From NCBI GenBank assembly GCA_947493335.1, contig CANLQO010000001.1, forward strand, positions 124,001 to 188,000: DNA of 64,000 bases, in the 5' to 3' direction. This document shows positions 17,711 through 26,277 of the stretch, piece by piece. The translations under genes and the position numbers were made by a program. The notes under the pieces were generated by a model that ran no database searches, was not told the origin of the DNA, and saw only the letters and a program-made list of their open reading frames with translations. The DNA is from an uncultured Paracoccaceae bacterium. GTDB taxonomy: Bacteria; Pseudomonadota; Alphaproteobacteria; Rhodobacterales; Rhodobacteraceae. Numbering within the stretch: position 1 is the first letter of the stretch; the number at the start of each line of letters is the position of its first letter.

Positions 17711-19314
17711 CCAAGCCCACCATAGGCGACGCCTGACATCTCTGACATTTCGCGTTTCCAGGTGGTCAGATCATGCGCGTTGAACTTCGACAAATGATCA
17801 TGCCCACAGGCGCGCGCCATCACCTGCATCAATTCAACTGAGGCGTTGAAAAAGTTGGTGAGCCGCTCGGCCGACTTTTCGACCACGATCCGGCTGACGA
17901 GTTCGGGTTTTTGCGTCGCAATTCCGACGGGGCAATTGTTGGTGTGACAGGCCCGCATGGCGATGCAGCCAATCGCCTGCATGGCGGAATTCGATACCGC
18001 AACCGCATCTGCGCCAAGCGCCATGGCCTTGATGAAGTCGGCAGGTTTGCGCAGCCCACCGGTGATCACCAGCGTGACATCAGGATTGGTCCGGTCAAGA
18101 TGCCGCCGCGCACGGGCAAGGGCCGGGATCGTCGGGACAGAGATATTGTCACGGAAGATTATGGGTGCCGCCCCGGTGCCGCCGCCCCGGCCATCAAGGA
18201 TGATGTAGTCGACACCGACCTCGAGTGCTGCATCAATGTCCTTTTCGATATGTTGGGCCGAGAGCTTGTAGCCGATGGGGATGCCGCCGGTACGGTCGCG
18301 GACCTCATCCGCAAAGTCCTTGATCTGGGCAGGTGTCGTCCAGTCGGGAAAGCGGGGGGGTGAAATCGCGTCGGTGCCTGCGGGGATGCCACGCACTTCG
18401 GCGATTTTGCCCTTGTTCTTGGTGCCGGGCAGATGGCCGCCGGTGCCTGTTTTTGCGCCCTGACCCCCTTTGAAATGAAAGGCCTGCACGTTCGCAAGCT
18501 TGTCCCAGTCAAACCCGAACCGGGCCGAGGCGAGTTCGTAGAAGTACCGGGAATTGGCGGCTTGTTCTTCGGGCAGCATACCGCCTTCGCCGGAACAGAT
18601 GCCGGTGCCTGCATTTTCCGCCCCAAGTGCGAGGGCTATCTTGGCGGGTTCGGACAGCGCGCCAAAAGACATATCCGAGACAAAAAGCGGGATCTTCAGG
18701 CGCAATGGCTTTTGCGCATTCGGGCCGATCACCGTTTCCGTGCCGACCGCGTCTTCATCCAGCAAGGGGGCCTTGTGCAGTTGCGCGGTCAGGATTTGCA
18801 AATCGTCCCATGTCGGCACCTGATCCCGTGGCACCCCCATGGATTCGACCCGTCCGTGGTGGCCGGTTTTGGACAACCCGTCGCGCGCGTATTGCTGGAT
18901 CAGACCGTTGTGCGGTTCTTCCGCCGTGCCATGCGAGGTGTCGGCATAAAGCCCCAGATAGGCCTTGCGGTTGAAGGGCTGGGGGTTGTCCTGCGCCCAG
19001 GCGACAATTTCATCCGCGTCCACGAGGACATCATCGCCGTCGATCCAGGATGTGAACTTGGGCAATTTTTCGTCGTTGGCATAGGCGGACACACCGGTAT
19101 CAAGCCGATAGTCCCAATTGTGCAGCCCGCAGATCAGGTCCTTGCCACGCACAAAGCCATCCGACATCAGCGCGCCCCGATGCAGGCAGCGGCCATAAAA
19201 GACCGAGACGTCATCATCAAAGCGGACGACGACCAGATCAACTTCGGCGACCAGTGCATATTGCGGGTCCCGGTCGGGCAGGGTGCTGAGTTTGGCGACG
19301 GATGTTTTGGACAT
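17707..19314 (-). CDS. Rieske-domain / FMN-binding glutamate synthase fusion protein
   Basis: A 535-residue two-domain protein. Residues about 1-90 form a Rieske-type domain with C43-x-H45 and C62-x2-H65 (CLH ... CGLH) for a [2Fe-2S] cluster. Residues about 150-520 form the FMN-binding domain of glutamate synthase (FVSDMSFGALSEPAK, GICSGEGGM, KGGQGAKTGTGGHLPG, ILDGRGGGTGAAP, ITGGLRKPADFIKA), with a cysteine cluster CIAMRACHTNNCPVG of the 3Fe-4S type. The glutaminase domain of true GOGAT is absent. Thus it belongs to the stand-alone GltB2-like oxidoreductases with an added electron-transfer domain. The substrate is unknown. An AGAGG sequence precedes the ATG at 19314. It is monocistronic and convergent with hyi. 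Confidence 0.85.
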   Translation of the reverse strand: MSKTSVAKLSTLPDRDPQYALVAEVDLVVVRFDDDVSVFYGRCLHRGALMSDGFVRGKDLICGLHNWDYRLDTGVSAYANDEKLPKFTSWIDGDDVLVDADEIVAWAQDNPQPFNRKAYLGLYADTSHGTAEEPHNGLIQQYARDGLSKTGHHGRVESMGVPRDQVPTWDDLQILTAQLHKAPLLDEDAVGTETVIGPNAQKPLRLKIPLFVSDMSFGALSEPAKIALALGAENAGTGICSGEGGMLPEEQAANSRYFYELASARFGFDWDKLANVQAFHFKGGQGAKTGTGGHLPGTKNKGKIAEVRGIPAGTDAISPPRFPDWTTPAQIKDFADEVRDRTGGIPIGYKLSAQHIEKDIDAALEVGVDYIILDGRGGGTGAAPIIFRDNISVPTIPALARARRHLDRTNPDVTLVITGGLRKPADFIKAMALGADAVAVSNSAMQAIGCIAMRACHTNNCPVGIATQKPELVSRIVVEKSAERLTNFFNASVELMQVMARACGHDHLSKFNAHDLTTWKREMSEMSGVAYGGLG

Positions 19315-19411
19315 GGGAACCTCTGGCGGTGGAATGTCAGATCAGTTTGCACCATTTGTCGCAAAGGGCCGAGTCATTTGGGCGCAGACGTTTTGTGCAG
19401 CCCCCTGAAAG

Positions 19412-19435
19412 CTGCTGACAGAACGCTGTCAGCAG
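19412..19435. promoter_or_regulatory. Perfect palindrome, likely operator of the VOC/YafY operon
   Basis: Perfect 10-base inverted repeat, CTGCTGACAG and CTGTCAGCAG with spacer AACG, 44 bases upstream of the VOC protein ATG. There is no T-run after it and no gene ends upstream, so it is not a terminator. The core TGACAG-N4-CTGTCA is symmetrical as expected for a dimeric regulator, and the best candidate is the HTH/WYL protein encoded at 19842. Confidence 0.65.
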
Positions 19436-19479
19436 GGGTATGGTTTAAGTCAAGCATCAACAAAATCTGGAGATGCAAA

Positions 19480-19842
19480 ATGGAAAATCGTGTAATCACA
19501 AGCTGGGTCGAAATCCCTGTATCGGACATGGAAAAGAGTGTTGCCTTCTACAACGCCGTCTTTGGATACGAGATGACTATCGACAATTCCGGCCCCAACC
19601 CGATGGCTGTCCTGGGTGGTCTGATGGAATCGGGCGGCGGCCACCTTTATCCGGGCAAACCTGCGCCCGAGAGCGGCCACACCATTCATCTTGGGATCAA
19701 GGACGATCTGGAGGCTGGCATGGCGCGGGTCAAGGCAGCTGGCGGTGAAGTGGTAAGCCCCGCCGTCACCATCCCGGCCGGGCGGTTTGCCTATGCCAAG
19801 GACCTTGATGGCAACTCTATCGGTTTGTTCGAGGCCGCCTGA
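19480..19842 (+). CDS. VOC (glyoxalase/bleomycin resistance) family protein
   Basis: A 120-residue vicinal-oxygen-chelate fold protein. The amino-terminal VITSWVEIPVSDMEKSVAFYNAVFGYE and the carboxy-terminal GRFAYAKDLDGNSIGLFEA are typical of the YdcJ/PhnB-like single-domain VOC proteins. The start at 19480 is chosen because GGAGA lies just upstream and because the family begins here, although an open frame extends far upstream. It is the first gene of a two-gene operon whose second gene is a YafY-type regulator beginning on the last base of the stop codon. A pairing of this kind usually reflects sensing of a small metabolite. The substrate is unknown. Confidence 0.88.
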   Translation: MENRVITSWVEIPVSDMEKSVAFYNAVFGYEMTIDNSGPNPMAVLGGLMESGGGHLYPGKPAPESGHTIHLGIKDDLEAGMARVKAAGGEVVSPAVTIPAGRFAYAKDLDGNSIGLFEAA

Positions 19843-20528
19843 TGCGCCGCGCCGACCGCCTGTTTCAGATCCTGCAATATCTGCGCGGCGGTCGGCTGAC
19901 GACGGCCGCGCGGCTGGCCGAGCAATTGGAGGTCACACCGCGCACGATTTACCGGGACATCGCGCATCTGATCGGCAGCGGTGTCCCGATTGAGGGCGAG
20001 GCGGGTGTCGGTTACCTGATGCGTGACGGCTATGATTTGCCGCCGCTGATGTTCACGCAGGAAGAGATTGTCGCACTGGTTGCAGGGGCCCGCATCCTGC
20101 AAACCTGGGGCGGCACCAAGATGGCCGCCGCCGCCGAAGAGGCGCTGGTCAAAATCGACACGGTGTTGCCCGAAGAGGTGCGGCTACGGTCAGGGCAAGT
20201 CAATGTGCACGCGGTCGGTATGCCCTGGCAGGGCGGCGAGTGGCGCGATTTTCTGGATCAGATTGAGATGGCGTCAGAAAACCTGCGCAAATTGAGCATG
20301 ACCTATGCTGACGAGGCCGGCAATGAGACGGAACGCGTGGTGCGTCCCTTGGGGGTCTGGTTCTGGGGCAAGGTCTGGACCGCGATTTGCTGGTGCGAAT
20401 TGCGCGACGGGTTTCGGATGTTTCGGGTGGACCGGATCATGGCGCTGGAGGACGCAGGTCCATTTCGGCCCCAGCGGGGGCAGACGATGCGGGATTTCTA
20501 CGAAACGGAAGCCTATCAGAGGCACTAA
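19842..20528 (+). CDS. YafY-type HTH/WYL transcriptional regulator
   Basis: A 228-residue regulator with an amino-terminal DeoR-like HTH (RLFQILQYLRGGR, AEQLEVTPRTIYRDIAHLIGSGVPIEGEAGVGY) and a carboxy-terminal WYL-type sensory domain (LSMTYADEAGNETERVVRPLGVWFWGKVWTAICWC). WYL domains bind small ligands or oligonucleotides. Its ATG shares one base with the VOC gene stop, so it is co-translated, and it probably controls its own operon through the palindrome at 19412-19435. A strong hairpin terminator follows the stop. Confidence 0.88.
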   Translation: MRRADRLFQILQYLRGGRLTTAARLAEQLEVTPRTIYRDIAHLIGSGVPIEGEAGVGYLMRDGYDLPPLMFTQEEIVALVAGARILQTWGGTKMAAAAEEALVKIDTVLPEEVRLRSGQVNVHAVGMPWQGGEWRDFLDQIEMASENLRKLSMTYADEAGNETERVVRPLGVWFWGKVWTAICWCELRDGFRMFRVDRIMALEDAGPFRPQRGQTMRDFYETEAYQRH

Positions 20529-20530
20529 GG

Positions 20531-20562
20531 CGCGGGCCCCGGCGAAAGCGCCGGGGCCCGCG
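20531..20562 (+). terminator. Strong hairpin after the YafY gene
   Basis: A perfect 14-bp stem (CGCGGGCCCCGGCG / CGCCGGGGCCCGCG) with an AAAG loop, two bases after the stop codon. No T-run follows, so it may act through Rho or as an mRNA 3' stabiliser. It also lies between convergent genes. Confidence 0.7.
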
Positions 20563-20587
20563 CGCAGATGTGGGCAGATTGCTCGCC

Positions 20588-22645
20588 CTACCGTGAAAGG
20601 CTATCGGCCAGGCGCATGAGTTGCACTGCTTCGCTTCGGTAGCCGAAGGGGTCGGTGCCACGGGCAGCGTTGGCGAGTGCTATGGCGTCAGCATAGGACC
20701 AGTCACCCAGATAAGTGTCATCGCGCAGAAGCTGGCCAAACCCGGCGATTGCGGCGGCAAACTGTGCCTCGGACCCCGCATCTGAGGGGGCGATCGGCGT
20801 GGTGATCAATTGGCTGACATCTTCGCCCGGTGCCTTGTAGCGCAGTTTCAGAAAGCCCCACTCGTCGCTTACTGGCGTGCGTTCCTCGTTCGCATATCGC
20901 AGCGGGTCCGAGAGTTGCGCGGGACTGCCCACGGGGGTGACTTCGTAGATTGCGGTGACGCTGTGGCCCGCGCCCAATTCGCCGGCGTCGACCTTGTCGT
21001 TGTTAAAGTCTTCCCGATTGAGCGCGCGGGTTTCATAGCCGATCAGCCGGTATTCGGCGATTTGCGCGGGGTTCCATTCGACCTGGATTTTCACGTCACC
21101 AGCAATGCTGAAAAGCGCGCCGGTCAGTTGATCCACAAGCACCTTCTGCGCCTCTGACAGGGTGTCAATGTAAGCCGCAGTGCCATTGCCGTTCTGGGCC
21201 AGCGCCTGCATCGTCGCATCGTCCAGATTGCCACGGCCAAAGCCCAGCACCGAGAGATAGGTGCCTGTGTCACGCTTGTCGGCGATGAAGTCCTTGAGCG
21301 CGTCGGGATCGTTGATGCCGACGTTGAAGTCGCCATCGGTGGCAAGGATCACGCGGTTGACCTCGCCGTCCGTGGCCATGCCATCAGCGACGAGATAGGC
21401 CTGTTCCAGCCCGCCAACGCCGTTGGTCGAGCCGCCTGCGCCGAGGCCGTTCAGGGCCCGCGTGATGGTGGCGCGGTCGGATGCGGGTGTGGGGGCGAGG
21501 ACTTGCCCGGCTGAACCTGCGTAGGTGACGATAGCGACCTCATCCTCTGGCCGGAGCTGGTCGAGCATCAGAAGGAACGACTGACGCAGAAGCGGCAGTT
21601 TGGTGGGGTCGTTCATGGAGCCGGAGGTGTCGATCAGGAAAACGAGGTTCAGCGGCGGGCGTGTTTCAACGGCGGGCAACTGGCCCTGCAGGGCGATGTG
21701 CACCAGCTGGGTGTCGGGGTTCCACGGCGTCGTCATGGTGCTGACGGTGGGGCGGAAGGGTGCAGCGCCTGCGTCGGGGGCGGGGTAGTCATAGGGGAAA
21801 TAGTTGATCATTTCCTCGACCCGCACGGCGTCCTTGGGCGGAAGCTGGCCGCGCATCAGCGACGAGCGCACGACCGAATAGGCGGCGGTATCGACGTCGA
21901 TGGAGAAGGTCGAGACGGGTTCTTCCTGCGTGATCTTGAGCGGGTTTGGTGCGGCCTCGGGGAAGGCTTCGGTGTTGGCTTCCGGCGCTGCAATGATGTC
22001 GGGCGCGGGGGTTGGGAGGAACGTCGCATCAGCCTGCGCGCGGCTGCGGGTTTGCGGCAAGGTTGCGGAGAGATCATCGGCATGGTTGAGGCCGACCATC
22101 GGGCTACCCAAGGTTATGACGCCCTTTTCAGCCTGCGTGGGGGCGGCAGGTGCGGGGGCAGTCTGGCTTAGGCGATCGAACGCAACGACCGGCGCTTCCA
22201 TCACTTCGGGTGCAAAGCCGGAATTAAAATCGTCCAGCCCGACGTCCTCTCGATCCGCGCGCAAAAGGCCTTCGGAGAAATTACCGGGGGCGTTTTGGAG
22301 TGCCTCTTCAACAGCCGGTGTCGTTTGCGTCCGTTCTGCAACCGGGATTGTTTTCTGCGTCCCTCCGCCTTGCCAAAGGTCCTGGCCCTGCGGGGTCACA
22401 AACAAGAGTCCGACGGCGACAAGGGCAGTGGTGGCGGTCAATCCGCCTTTGGTGGTCAATGTGTCCAACATAGTTCTCACTCCTGAAAATATCGTTCTGG
22501 GAGTGGGACGCGGAGCGGGGCGCGATCCTTGGAGCGCGTCGAAATTTTCCTGCGCCAGCATCAAGTTTTCGGCCCGGCGCTGGGCGTCGGGGCGCGGTGT
22601 GGCGCTGTCCATCAGCGCTTTGAGGTCGTCAAGATCGTCGGTCAT
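20588..22645 (-). CDS. Membrane vWA-domain protein (YfbK type), possible anti-sigma factor
   Basis: A 685-residue protein. The first 65 residues are charged and cytoplasmic, a single helix follows (about 67-83, [17 protein letters not shown]), then a long extracytoplasmic part. There a YfbK-type vWA amino terminus ([21 protein letters not shown]) precedes a vWA domain with an intact MIDAS metal site ([27 protein letters not shown]) and a DUF3520-like carboxy terminus ([32 protein letters not shown]). It overlaps the upstream ECF sigma factor gene by four bases. A short cytoplasmic tail, one helix and a large outer domain, encoded with a sigma factor, is the design of an anti-sigma factor, but that is inference. 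Confidence 0.85.
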   Translation of the reverse strand: MTDDLDDLKALMDSATPRPDAQRRAENLMLAQENFDALQGSRPAPRPTPRTIFSGVRTMLDTLTTKGGLTATTALVAVGLLFVTPQGQDLWQGGGTQKTIPVAERTQTTPAVEEALQNAPGNFSEGLLRADREDVGLDDFNSGFAPEVMEAPVVAFDRLSQTAPAPAAPTQAEKGVITLGSPMVGLNHADDLSATLPQTRSRAQADATFLPTPAPDIIAAPEANTEAFPEAAPNPLKITQEEPVSTFSIDVDTAAYSVVRSSLMRGQLPPKDAVRVEEMINYFPYDYPAPDAGAAPFRPTVSTMTTPWNPDTQLVHIALQGQLPAVETRPPLNLVFLIDTSGSMNDPTKLPLLRQSFLLMLDQLRPEDEVAIVTYAGSAGQVLAPTPASDRATITRALNGLGAGGSTNGVGGLEQAYLVADGMATDGEVNRVILATDGDFNVGINDPDALKDFIADKRDTGTYLSVLGFGRGNLDDATMQALAQNGNGTAAYIDTLSEAQKVLVDQLTGALFSIAGDVKIQVEWNPAQIAEYRLIGYETRALNREDFNNDKVDAGELGAGHSVTAIYEVTPVGSPAQLSDPLRYANEERTPVSDEWGFLKLRYKAPGEDVSQLITTPIAPSDAGSEAQFAAAIAGFGQLLRDDTYLGDWSYADAIALANAARGTDPFGYRSEAVQLMRLADSLSR

Positions 22646-23184
22646 CCGGCGTCCTCCATGTCCTTGATCGCGCGCAGGCGCTTTTTGGCCTCTGAAATGC
22701 GCCAGCTGATGGTGCCTTCGGAGACTCCGAGCACCTCTGCGGCCTGTGCGTGTGTTGCATCATCAAGCACCAGCGCGAGAGTGTCGCGCAGGTCCTCGGG
22801 CAGTTGGTTCATCGCCATGGTGAGCCAGTCCACGGCGCGCGAAGTGTCGGCGTTGGCTGCGGTACGGTTGATTTCCCAATCGCCCCAACCGGTCGTTGCC
22901 TTTGCGTAGGTGGCGCGTCTGCGGCGGCGGTCATGGGCCGCGTTGACGGCGACCTTATAAAGCCATGTCGTCACCTTGGCGCGGCGCTGATAGCTGGCCA
23001 GCTTTGCAGGCAGGGCGGCGCAGATATCCTGCGTGAGGTCTTCTGCTTCGGCGCGCGCGCCGGTGAGGCGAAAGCAGAAGGCAAACAGGCGATCATAGTG
23101 ACGATCCAGCAGGCTGGAAAAGGCGGCACGGTCGCCATCTGCCGCCGCAAGGGCAAGATCTTCGTCACTGGTTGTCATACGCAT
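22642..23184 (-). CDS. RNA polymerase sigma factor, ECF family
   Basis: A 180-residue ECF sigma factor. Region 2 spans [19 protein letters not shown] to [18 protein letters not shown], and region 4 spans [15 protein letters not shown] to [19 protein letters not shown]. The start is uncertain. ATGs at 23184 and 23178 are both possible, and a TTG at 23214 has an AAGGA directly before it, so the protein may have about ten more residues. The stop overlaps the ATG of the vWA gene (ATGA), implying tight coupling. A thioredoxin-like and a LytTR gene lie just upstream in the same orientation, with gaps of about 50 bases, so co-transcription is possible. Confidence 0.92.
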   Translation of the reverse strand: MRMTTSDEDLALAAADGDRAAFSSLLDRHYDRLFAFCFRLTGARAEAEDLTQDICAALPAKLASYQRRAKVTTWLYKVAVNAAHDRRRRRATYAKATTGWGDWEINRTAANADTSRAVDWLTMAMNQLPEDLRDTLALVLDDATHAQAAEVLGVSEGTISWRISEAKKRLRAIKDMEDAG

Positions 23185-23238
23185 CACGGTGGTTTGACGC
23201 AGGTGATCCGTCAATCCTTGGCGGGCATGCGAAAAAAA

Positions 23239-23733
23239 TCAGTTGGCGCCGATATGGCTCTGGAATGCAGTGGTCAGCGTGTCGCGGTCAGAGGGGCCGC
23301 GGATGCTGCGGGTCAGGGTGCCGCTGGCGTCAAAGAACAAAAGTGTGGCGTAGCCTGCTCTGTGCCGGGAGGCGAAGGCCTGACCGGTGGTATTGGTGAG
23401 GGAGGCGACCAGATAGGTCAATTGATCCTCTTCAAAGTTCTTCAAGGCTGCGCGGGTTTCGCGTTCAAGAGCAAGGCAGGGGGCACAATTTGGGTCGTGT
23501 ACCTGAACAATCGCTGGCGTTCCTTTGCCCAAGCGGCTGAGGTCTTGTTCATGCCGGTCTGCCTGCACGGATGCGACGCTCCACCATGCGCCGCCCATGA
23601 CAAGAAGAGCGATGGCGGCAAACGTGGCAATGCGCCCTATGCTTTCGCGCCGCGTGAGCGGTTTGGTGACCGGTGTCGGAGCCTTGCCTTTGCGCGCACG
23701 GGCCCGCGCTTTGCCTGTTTTCTTCTGTGCCAT
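23239..23733 (-). CDS. Membrane-anchored thioredoxin-like protein
   Basis: A 164-residue protein: a strongly basic amino terminus (MAQKKTGKARARARKGK), one transmembrane helix near residues 35-55 (RIATFAAIALLVMGGAWWS), then a thioredoxin-like domain with a CxxC motif in DPNCAPCLALE. It should be anchored in the inner membrane with the redox domain in the periplasm. The start at 23733 follows AGGAGG directly. The cis-proline expected of thioredoxins appears as an altered sequence (HRAGYATLLFF), so its redox activity may differ from classic thioredoxin. It lies between the LytTR regulator and the ECF sigma factor. Confidence 0.82.
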   Translation of the reverse strand: MAQKKTGKARARARKGKAPTPVTKPLTRRESIGRIATFAAIALLVMGGAWWSVASVQADRHEQDLSRLGKGTPAIVQVHDPNCAPCLALERETRAALKNFEEDQLTYLVASLTNTTGQAFASRHRAGYATLLFFDASGTLTRSIRGPSDRDTLTTAFQSHIGAN

Positions 23734-23781
23734 GGTCCCTCCTACCAAATCGGATTGCGCTGCCTGATCACGATTGGGTCA

Positions 23782-24540
23782 TTAAGCCGACTGCGCGCTG
23801 CTTTGGGCCGCGAGCGCGGATTGCACATCAGACAGATAAGTCGCGCTGACCGCCAATTGACGACCATCAGAGAGTGTGAGCCGAGACTTGTTGCCCTTGC
23901 GGGTCAACGCGCGCGCATGTGGGGTGGCGACCCAATGCGAGCGGTGAACGCGCAGGCCGGGCAGGTCAGAGACCTCTTCCAAGGCGTCCGAGAAACGCAT
24001 CAGGATCAGATCATTGCCGCGCGTGGTCGTCACCTCTACGTAGTGGTCCTGCATGGACATTGAAATGATGTCGTCACCCAGTTCAGGGGGCAGGCGACGG
24101 TGCATGGCCGTCTGCACCGGTGCCGGTGCCGTGGGTTGCGGGCGCCAGTCGATGTATTCGACGATGCCCACCATAAAGCCGATAGCGGCGACTTGCGCCC
24201 AGATGCGGACCAGATCGGAAAGTTTGACGCCCGAAGGGCGGAAGACTTCATTGACGAATTCGACGACGGCCGCGCCGGGAATGGCTGCCACCGCCGCGCC
24301 AAGACCGACTTTGACAAATGCAGGCCAGTGCGCAAGCAAGGGCGCGCGCAGGGCCATCGTCATGAAGATATGCATGAAAAAGCCAAGGCCGATCATGATG
24401 ACGGTCCAATGGGTGAACCGCTCTGCCAGCGTCATGGTTTCATAAGTGCCAAACGGGCCAACGATCGAGAAGATCGCAACCAGCGACATGAAGACAGCGG
24501 CCTTCACTTCCCACCTGACATCACCGAAAATTTGGCGCAT
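23782..24540 (-). CDS. Membrane-bound LytTR transcriptional regulator
   Basis: A 252-residue protein with about four hydrophobic helices in the first 130 residues and a LytTR DNA-binding domain at the carboxy terminus (about 150-240): IISMSMQDHYVEVTTTRGNDLILMRFSDALEEV, then GLRVHRSHWVATPHARAL and GRQLAVSATYLSDV. It has no receiver domain, so signal input is probably from the membrane part itself. Its ATG (24540) lies just downstream of two direct repeats that look like LytTR binding sites, which suggests autoregulation. It may be co-transcribed with the thioredoxin-like gene 49 bases downstream. Confidence 0.9.
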   Translation of the reverse strand: MRQIFGDVRWEVKAAVFMSLVAIFSIVGPFGTYETMTLAERFTHWTVIMIGLGFFMHIFMTMALRAPLLAHWPAFVKVGLGAAVAAIPGAAVVEFVNEVFRPSGVKLSDLVRIWAQVAAIGFMVGIVEYIDWRPQPTAPAPVQTAMHRRLPPELGDDIISMSMQDHYVEVTTTRGNDLILMRFSDALEEVSDLPGLRVHRSHWVATPHARALTRKGNKSRLTLSDGRQLAVSATYLSDVQSALAAQSSAQSA

Positions 24541-24560
24541 CGTGAATTCTCAAACCCCGC

Positions 24561-24593
24561 TATTTCGCGAACGAACGCCATATTTCGCGAAAT
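24561..24593. promoter_or_regulatory. Direct repeats upstream of the LytTR gene
   Basis: TATTTCGCGA occurs at 24561-24570 and again at 24581-24590, a spacing of 20 bases, which is about two helical turns. The second copy is part of the palindrome ATTTCGCGAAAT. LytTR proteins bind pairs of direct repeats with about two-turn spacing, and the pair sits 21-53 bases upstream of the LytTR start codon. Confidence 0.5.
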
Positions 24594-24634
24594 TCGCTTT
24601 GAAAACAAGGGGGGACAGACGTTAACGATTATGA

Positions 24635-24727
24635 GGGCCGTGAGTGGTCTGCATATTGGTAACGGTTTTAACAGCAATCTATTTTTCGACGGCCCCGGTG
24701 CTTGAAAAAGCGCCGGGGTTTGCTTTT
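24635..24727 (+). ncRNA. Candidate small RNA with intrinsic terminator
   Basis: The gap between the LytTR start and the gabD stop is non-coding, yet its plus strand ends in a textbook intrinsic terminator (24693-24727). No plus-strand gene lies upstream to use it. A possible promoter is TTGAAA at 24599-24604, with TTAACG or TAACGA 17-18 bases downstream, giving a transcript of about 90 bases. The 5' GGGCCGT (24635-24641) can pair with ACGGCCC (24689-24695), just before and partly overlapping the terminator stem. I infer a trans-acting or antisense RNA; the 3' end would face the gabD mRNA. Confidence 0.45.
24693..24727 (+). terminator. Intrinsic terminator on the plus strand, no gene upstream
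   Basis: An 11-bp stem, CCCCGGTGCTT and AAGCGCCGGGG (one G-T pair), with a GAAA tetraloop, followed by TTTGCTTTTG. The T-run is on the plus strand, while both flanking genes are on the minus strand, so it terminates an unannotated transcript (see the candidate small RNA). Confidence 0.8.
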
Positions 24728-24735
24728 GCACCCGG

Positions 24736-26208
24736 TCAGACGGACATGCAGATGTATTTCATTTCCAGAAAATCATCCATGCCGTGGTGGCTGCCTTCGC
24801 GCCCGAGGCCTGACTGCTTGACGCCGCCGAATGGGGCGACCTCGGTCGAGATAATCCCTGTGTTGACGCCGACGATGCCGTATTCCAGCGCCTCCGCCAC
24901 TTTATAAACGCGCGACAGGTCCTTGGCGTAGAAATATGAGGCAAGGCCAAAGATCGTGTCATTGGCCAACGCGATGACGTCGTCTTCGTCTTCGAACTTG
25001 AAGAGCGGGGCGAAGGGTCCAAAGGTTTCATCGGTGCTGACCAGCATGTCCTTGGTGGCCCCTGTGACGATGGTCGGCTCAAAAAACTGGCCTTCCAGCG
25101 CGTTGCCGCCGGTGAGGACCTTGGCCCCCTTTGCGGTGGCGTCGTCAAGGTGCTCGCGGACCTTATCAAGGGCGGCAGGTTCAATAAGCGGGCCGAGATC
25201 GGTGCCATCGACCAGACCATCGCCGACCTTGAGCGCCTCGACTGCGGTTTTCAGTTTGGCGGCGAAGGCGTCATAGACCCCGGACTGCACATAGATGCGG
25301 TTGGCGCAGACACAGGTCTGACCGTTGTTGCGGAATTTGCAGGCGATTGCGCCGATGACGGCCTCGTCCAGATCGGCATCATCAAAGACGATGAAGGGTG
25401 CGTTGCCGCCCAACTCCATCGAGCATTTCATCACCTGATCGGCGGCCTGACGTAGCAGGATGCGCCCCACTTCGGTTGAGCCGGTAAAGGTCAGTTTGCG
25501 CACCAGCGGATTTTCGCAGAATTCCTTACCCACTTCGGATGAGGCGGTGGACGTCACGACGGACATGAGCCCGGCAGGCACGCCCGCCTCTTCCGCGAGC
25601 TTGGCCATGGCCAGCGCAGAAAGGGGGGTCAGCGAAGCGGGGCGCACCACAAAGCCGCAGCCCGCCGCCAGCGCCGGGGCCACTTTGCGGGCGATCATGG
25701 CATTGGGAAAGTTCCAGGGCGTGATGGCCGCTGCCACGCCAATGGGTTGCTTGATGACCGTGATGCGTTTGTCGGGCTGGTGTCCGGGGATGGTTTCGCC
25801 ATAGACGCGCTTTGCCTCTTCGGCGAACCATTCCACGAAAGATGCGCCATAGGCGACCTCACCCCGGGCCTCGGTCAGCGGCTTGCCCTGTTCGGCGGTC
25901 ATGATGATGGCTAGGTCTTCGGTATTGGCGATCAAGAGGTCATACCATTTGCGCAGCACAGCGGCACGGTCTTTGCCGGTGCGGGCGGCCCAGGCGTGAC
26001 GCGCGGCTTCGGCGGCAGAAACGGCCTGCGCAATTTCGGCGCGCGACAGATCGGCGACTTTGGCAATCACATCGCCGCGCGCGGGATTGGTCACGTCAAA
26101 GGTCTTGCCCGAGGCTGCCGCCACCCATGCGCCGCCGACAAAGGCTTTTTCACACAGAAGGTCCGGACGGGTAAGTTGAGATGTCAGATCGGTAGCTTGG
26201 TCGAGCAT
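24736..26208 (-). CDS. gabD: NAD(P)-dependent succinate-semialdehyde dehydrogenase
   Basis: A 490-residue aldehyde dehydrogenase of the GabD type, which oxidises succinate semialdehyde to succinate in GABA and related catabolism. Visible are AAITPWNFPNAMI, the catalytic glutamate in SMELGGNAPFIVFDDADLD and the catalytic cysteine in NNGQTCVCANRIYVQ (the second cysteine of the CVC pair is typical of GabD), and EVAPFGGVKQSGLGREGSHHG near the end. The start at 26208 gives the usual length; an AAGAGG lies upstream and a longer frame would run into the divergent hydrolase gene. No GABA transaminase gene is nearby. Confidence 0.92.
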   Translation of the reverse strand: MLDQATDLTSQLTRPDLLCEKAFVGGAWVAAASGKTFDVTNPARGDVIAKVADLSRAEIAQAVSAAEAARHAWAARTGKDRAAVLRKWYDLLIANTEDLAIIMTAEQGKPLTEARGEVAYGASFVEWFAEEAKRVYGETIPGHQPDKRITVIKQPIGVAAAITPWNFPNAMIARKVAPALAAGCGFVVRPASLTPLSALAMAKLAEEAGVPAGLMSVVTSTASSEVGKEFCENPLVRKLTFTGSTEVGRILLRQAADQVMKCSMELGGNAPFIVFDDADLDEAVIGAIACKFRNNGQTCVCANRIYVQSGVYDAFAAKLKTAVEALKVGDGLVDGTDLGPLIEPAALDKVREHLDDATAKGAKVLTGGNALEGQFFEPTIVTGATKDMLVSTDETFGPFAPLFKFEDEDDVIALANDTIFGLASYFYAKDLSRVYKVAEALEYGIVGVNTGIISTEVAPFGGVKQSGLGREGSHHGMDDFLEMKYICMSV

Positions 26209-26277
26209 GATGAACCTCTTGCTGTCGGGGTCGGTTTTGTCTTGACTGTGAGATACGCGCTGTGCGGGAGAATGGAA

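Noticed and set aside
18433-19479. Very long plus-strand open frame running into the VOC gene
   Set aside because: It lies antisense to the Rieske-glutamate synthase gene, has no recognisable protein features and no ribosome binding site; the VOC family start and a good site are at 19480.
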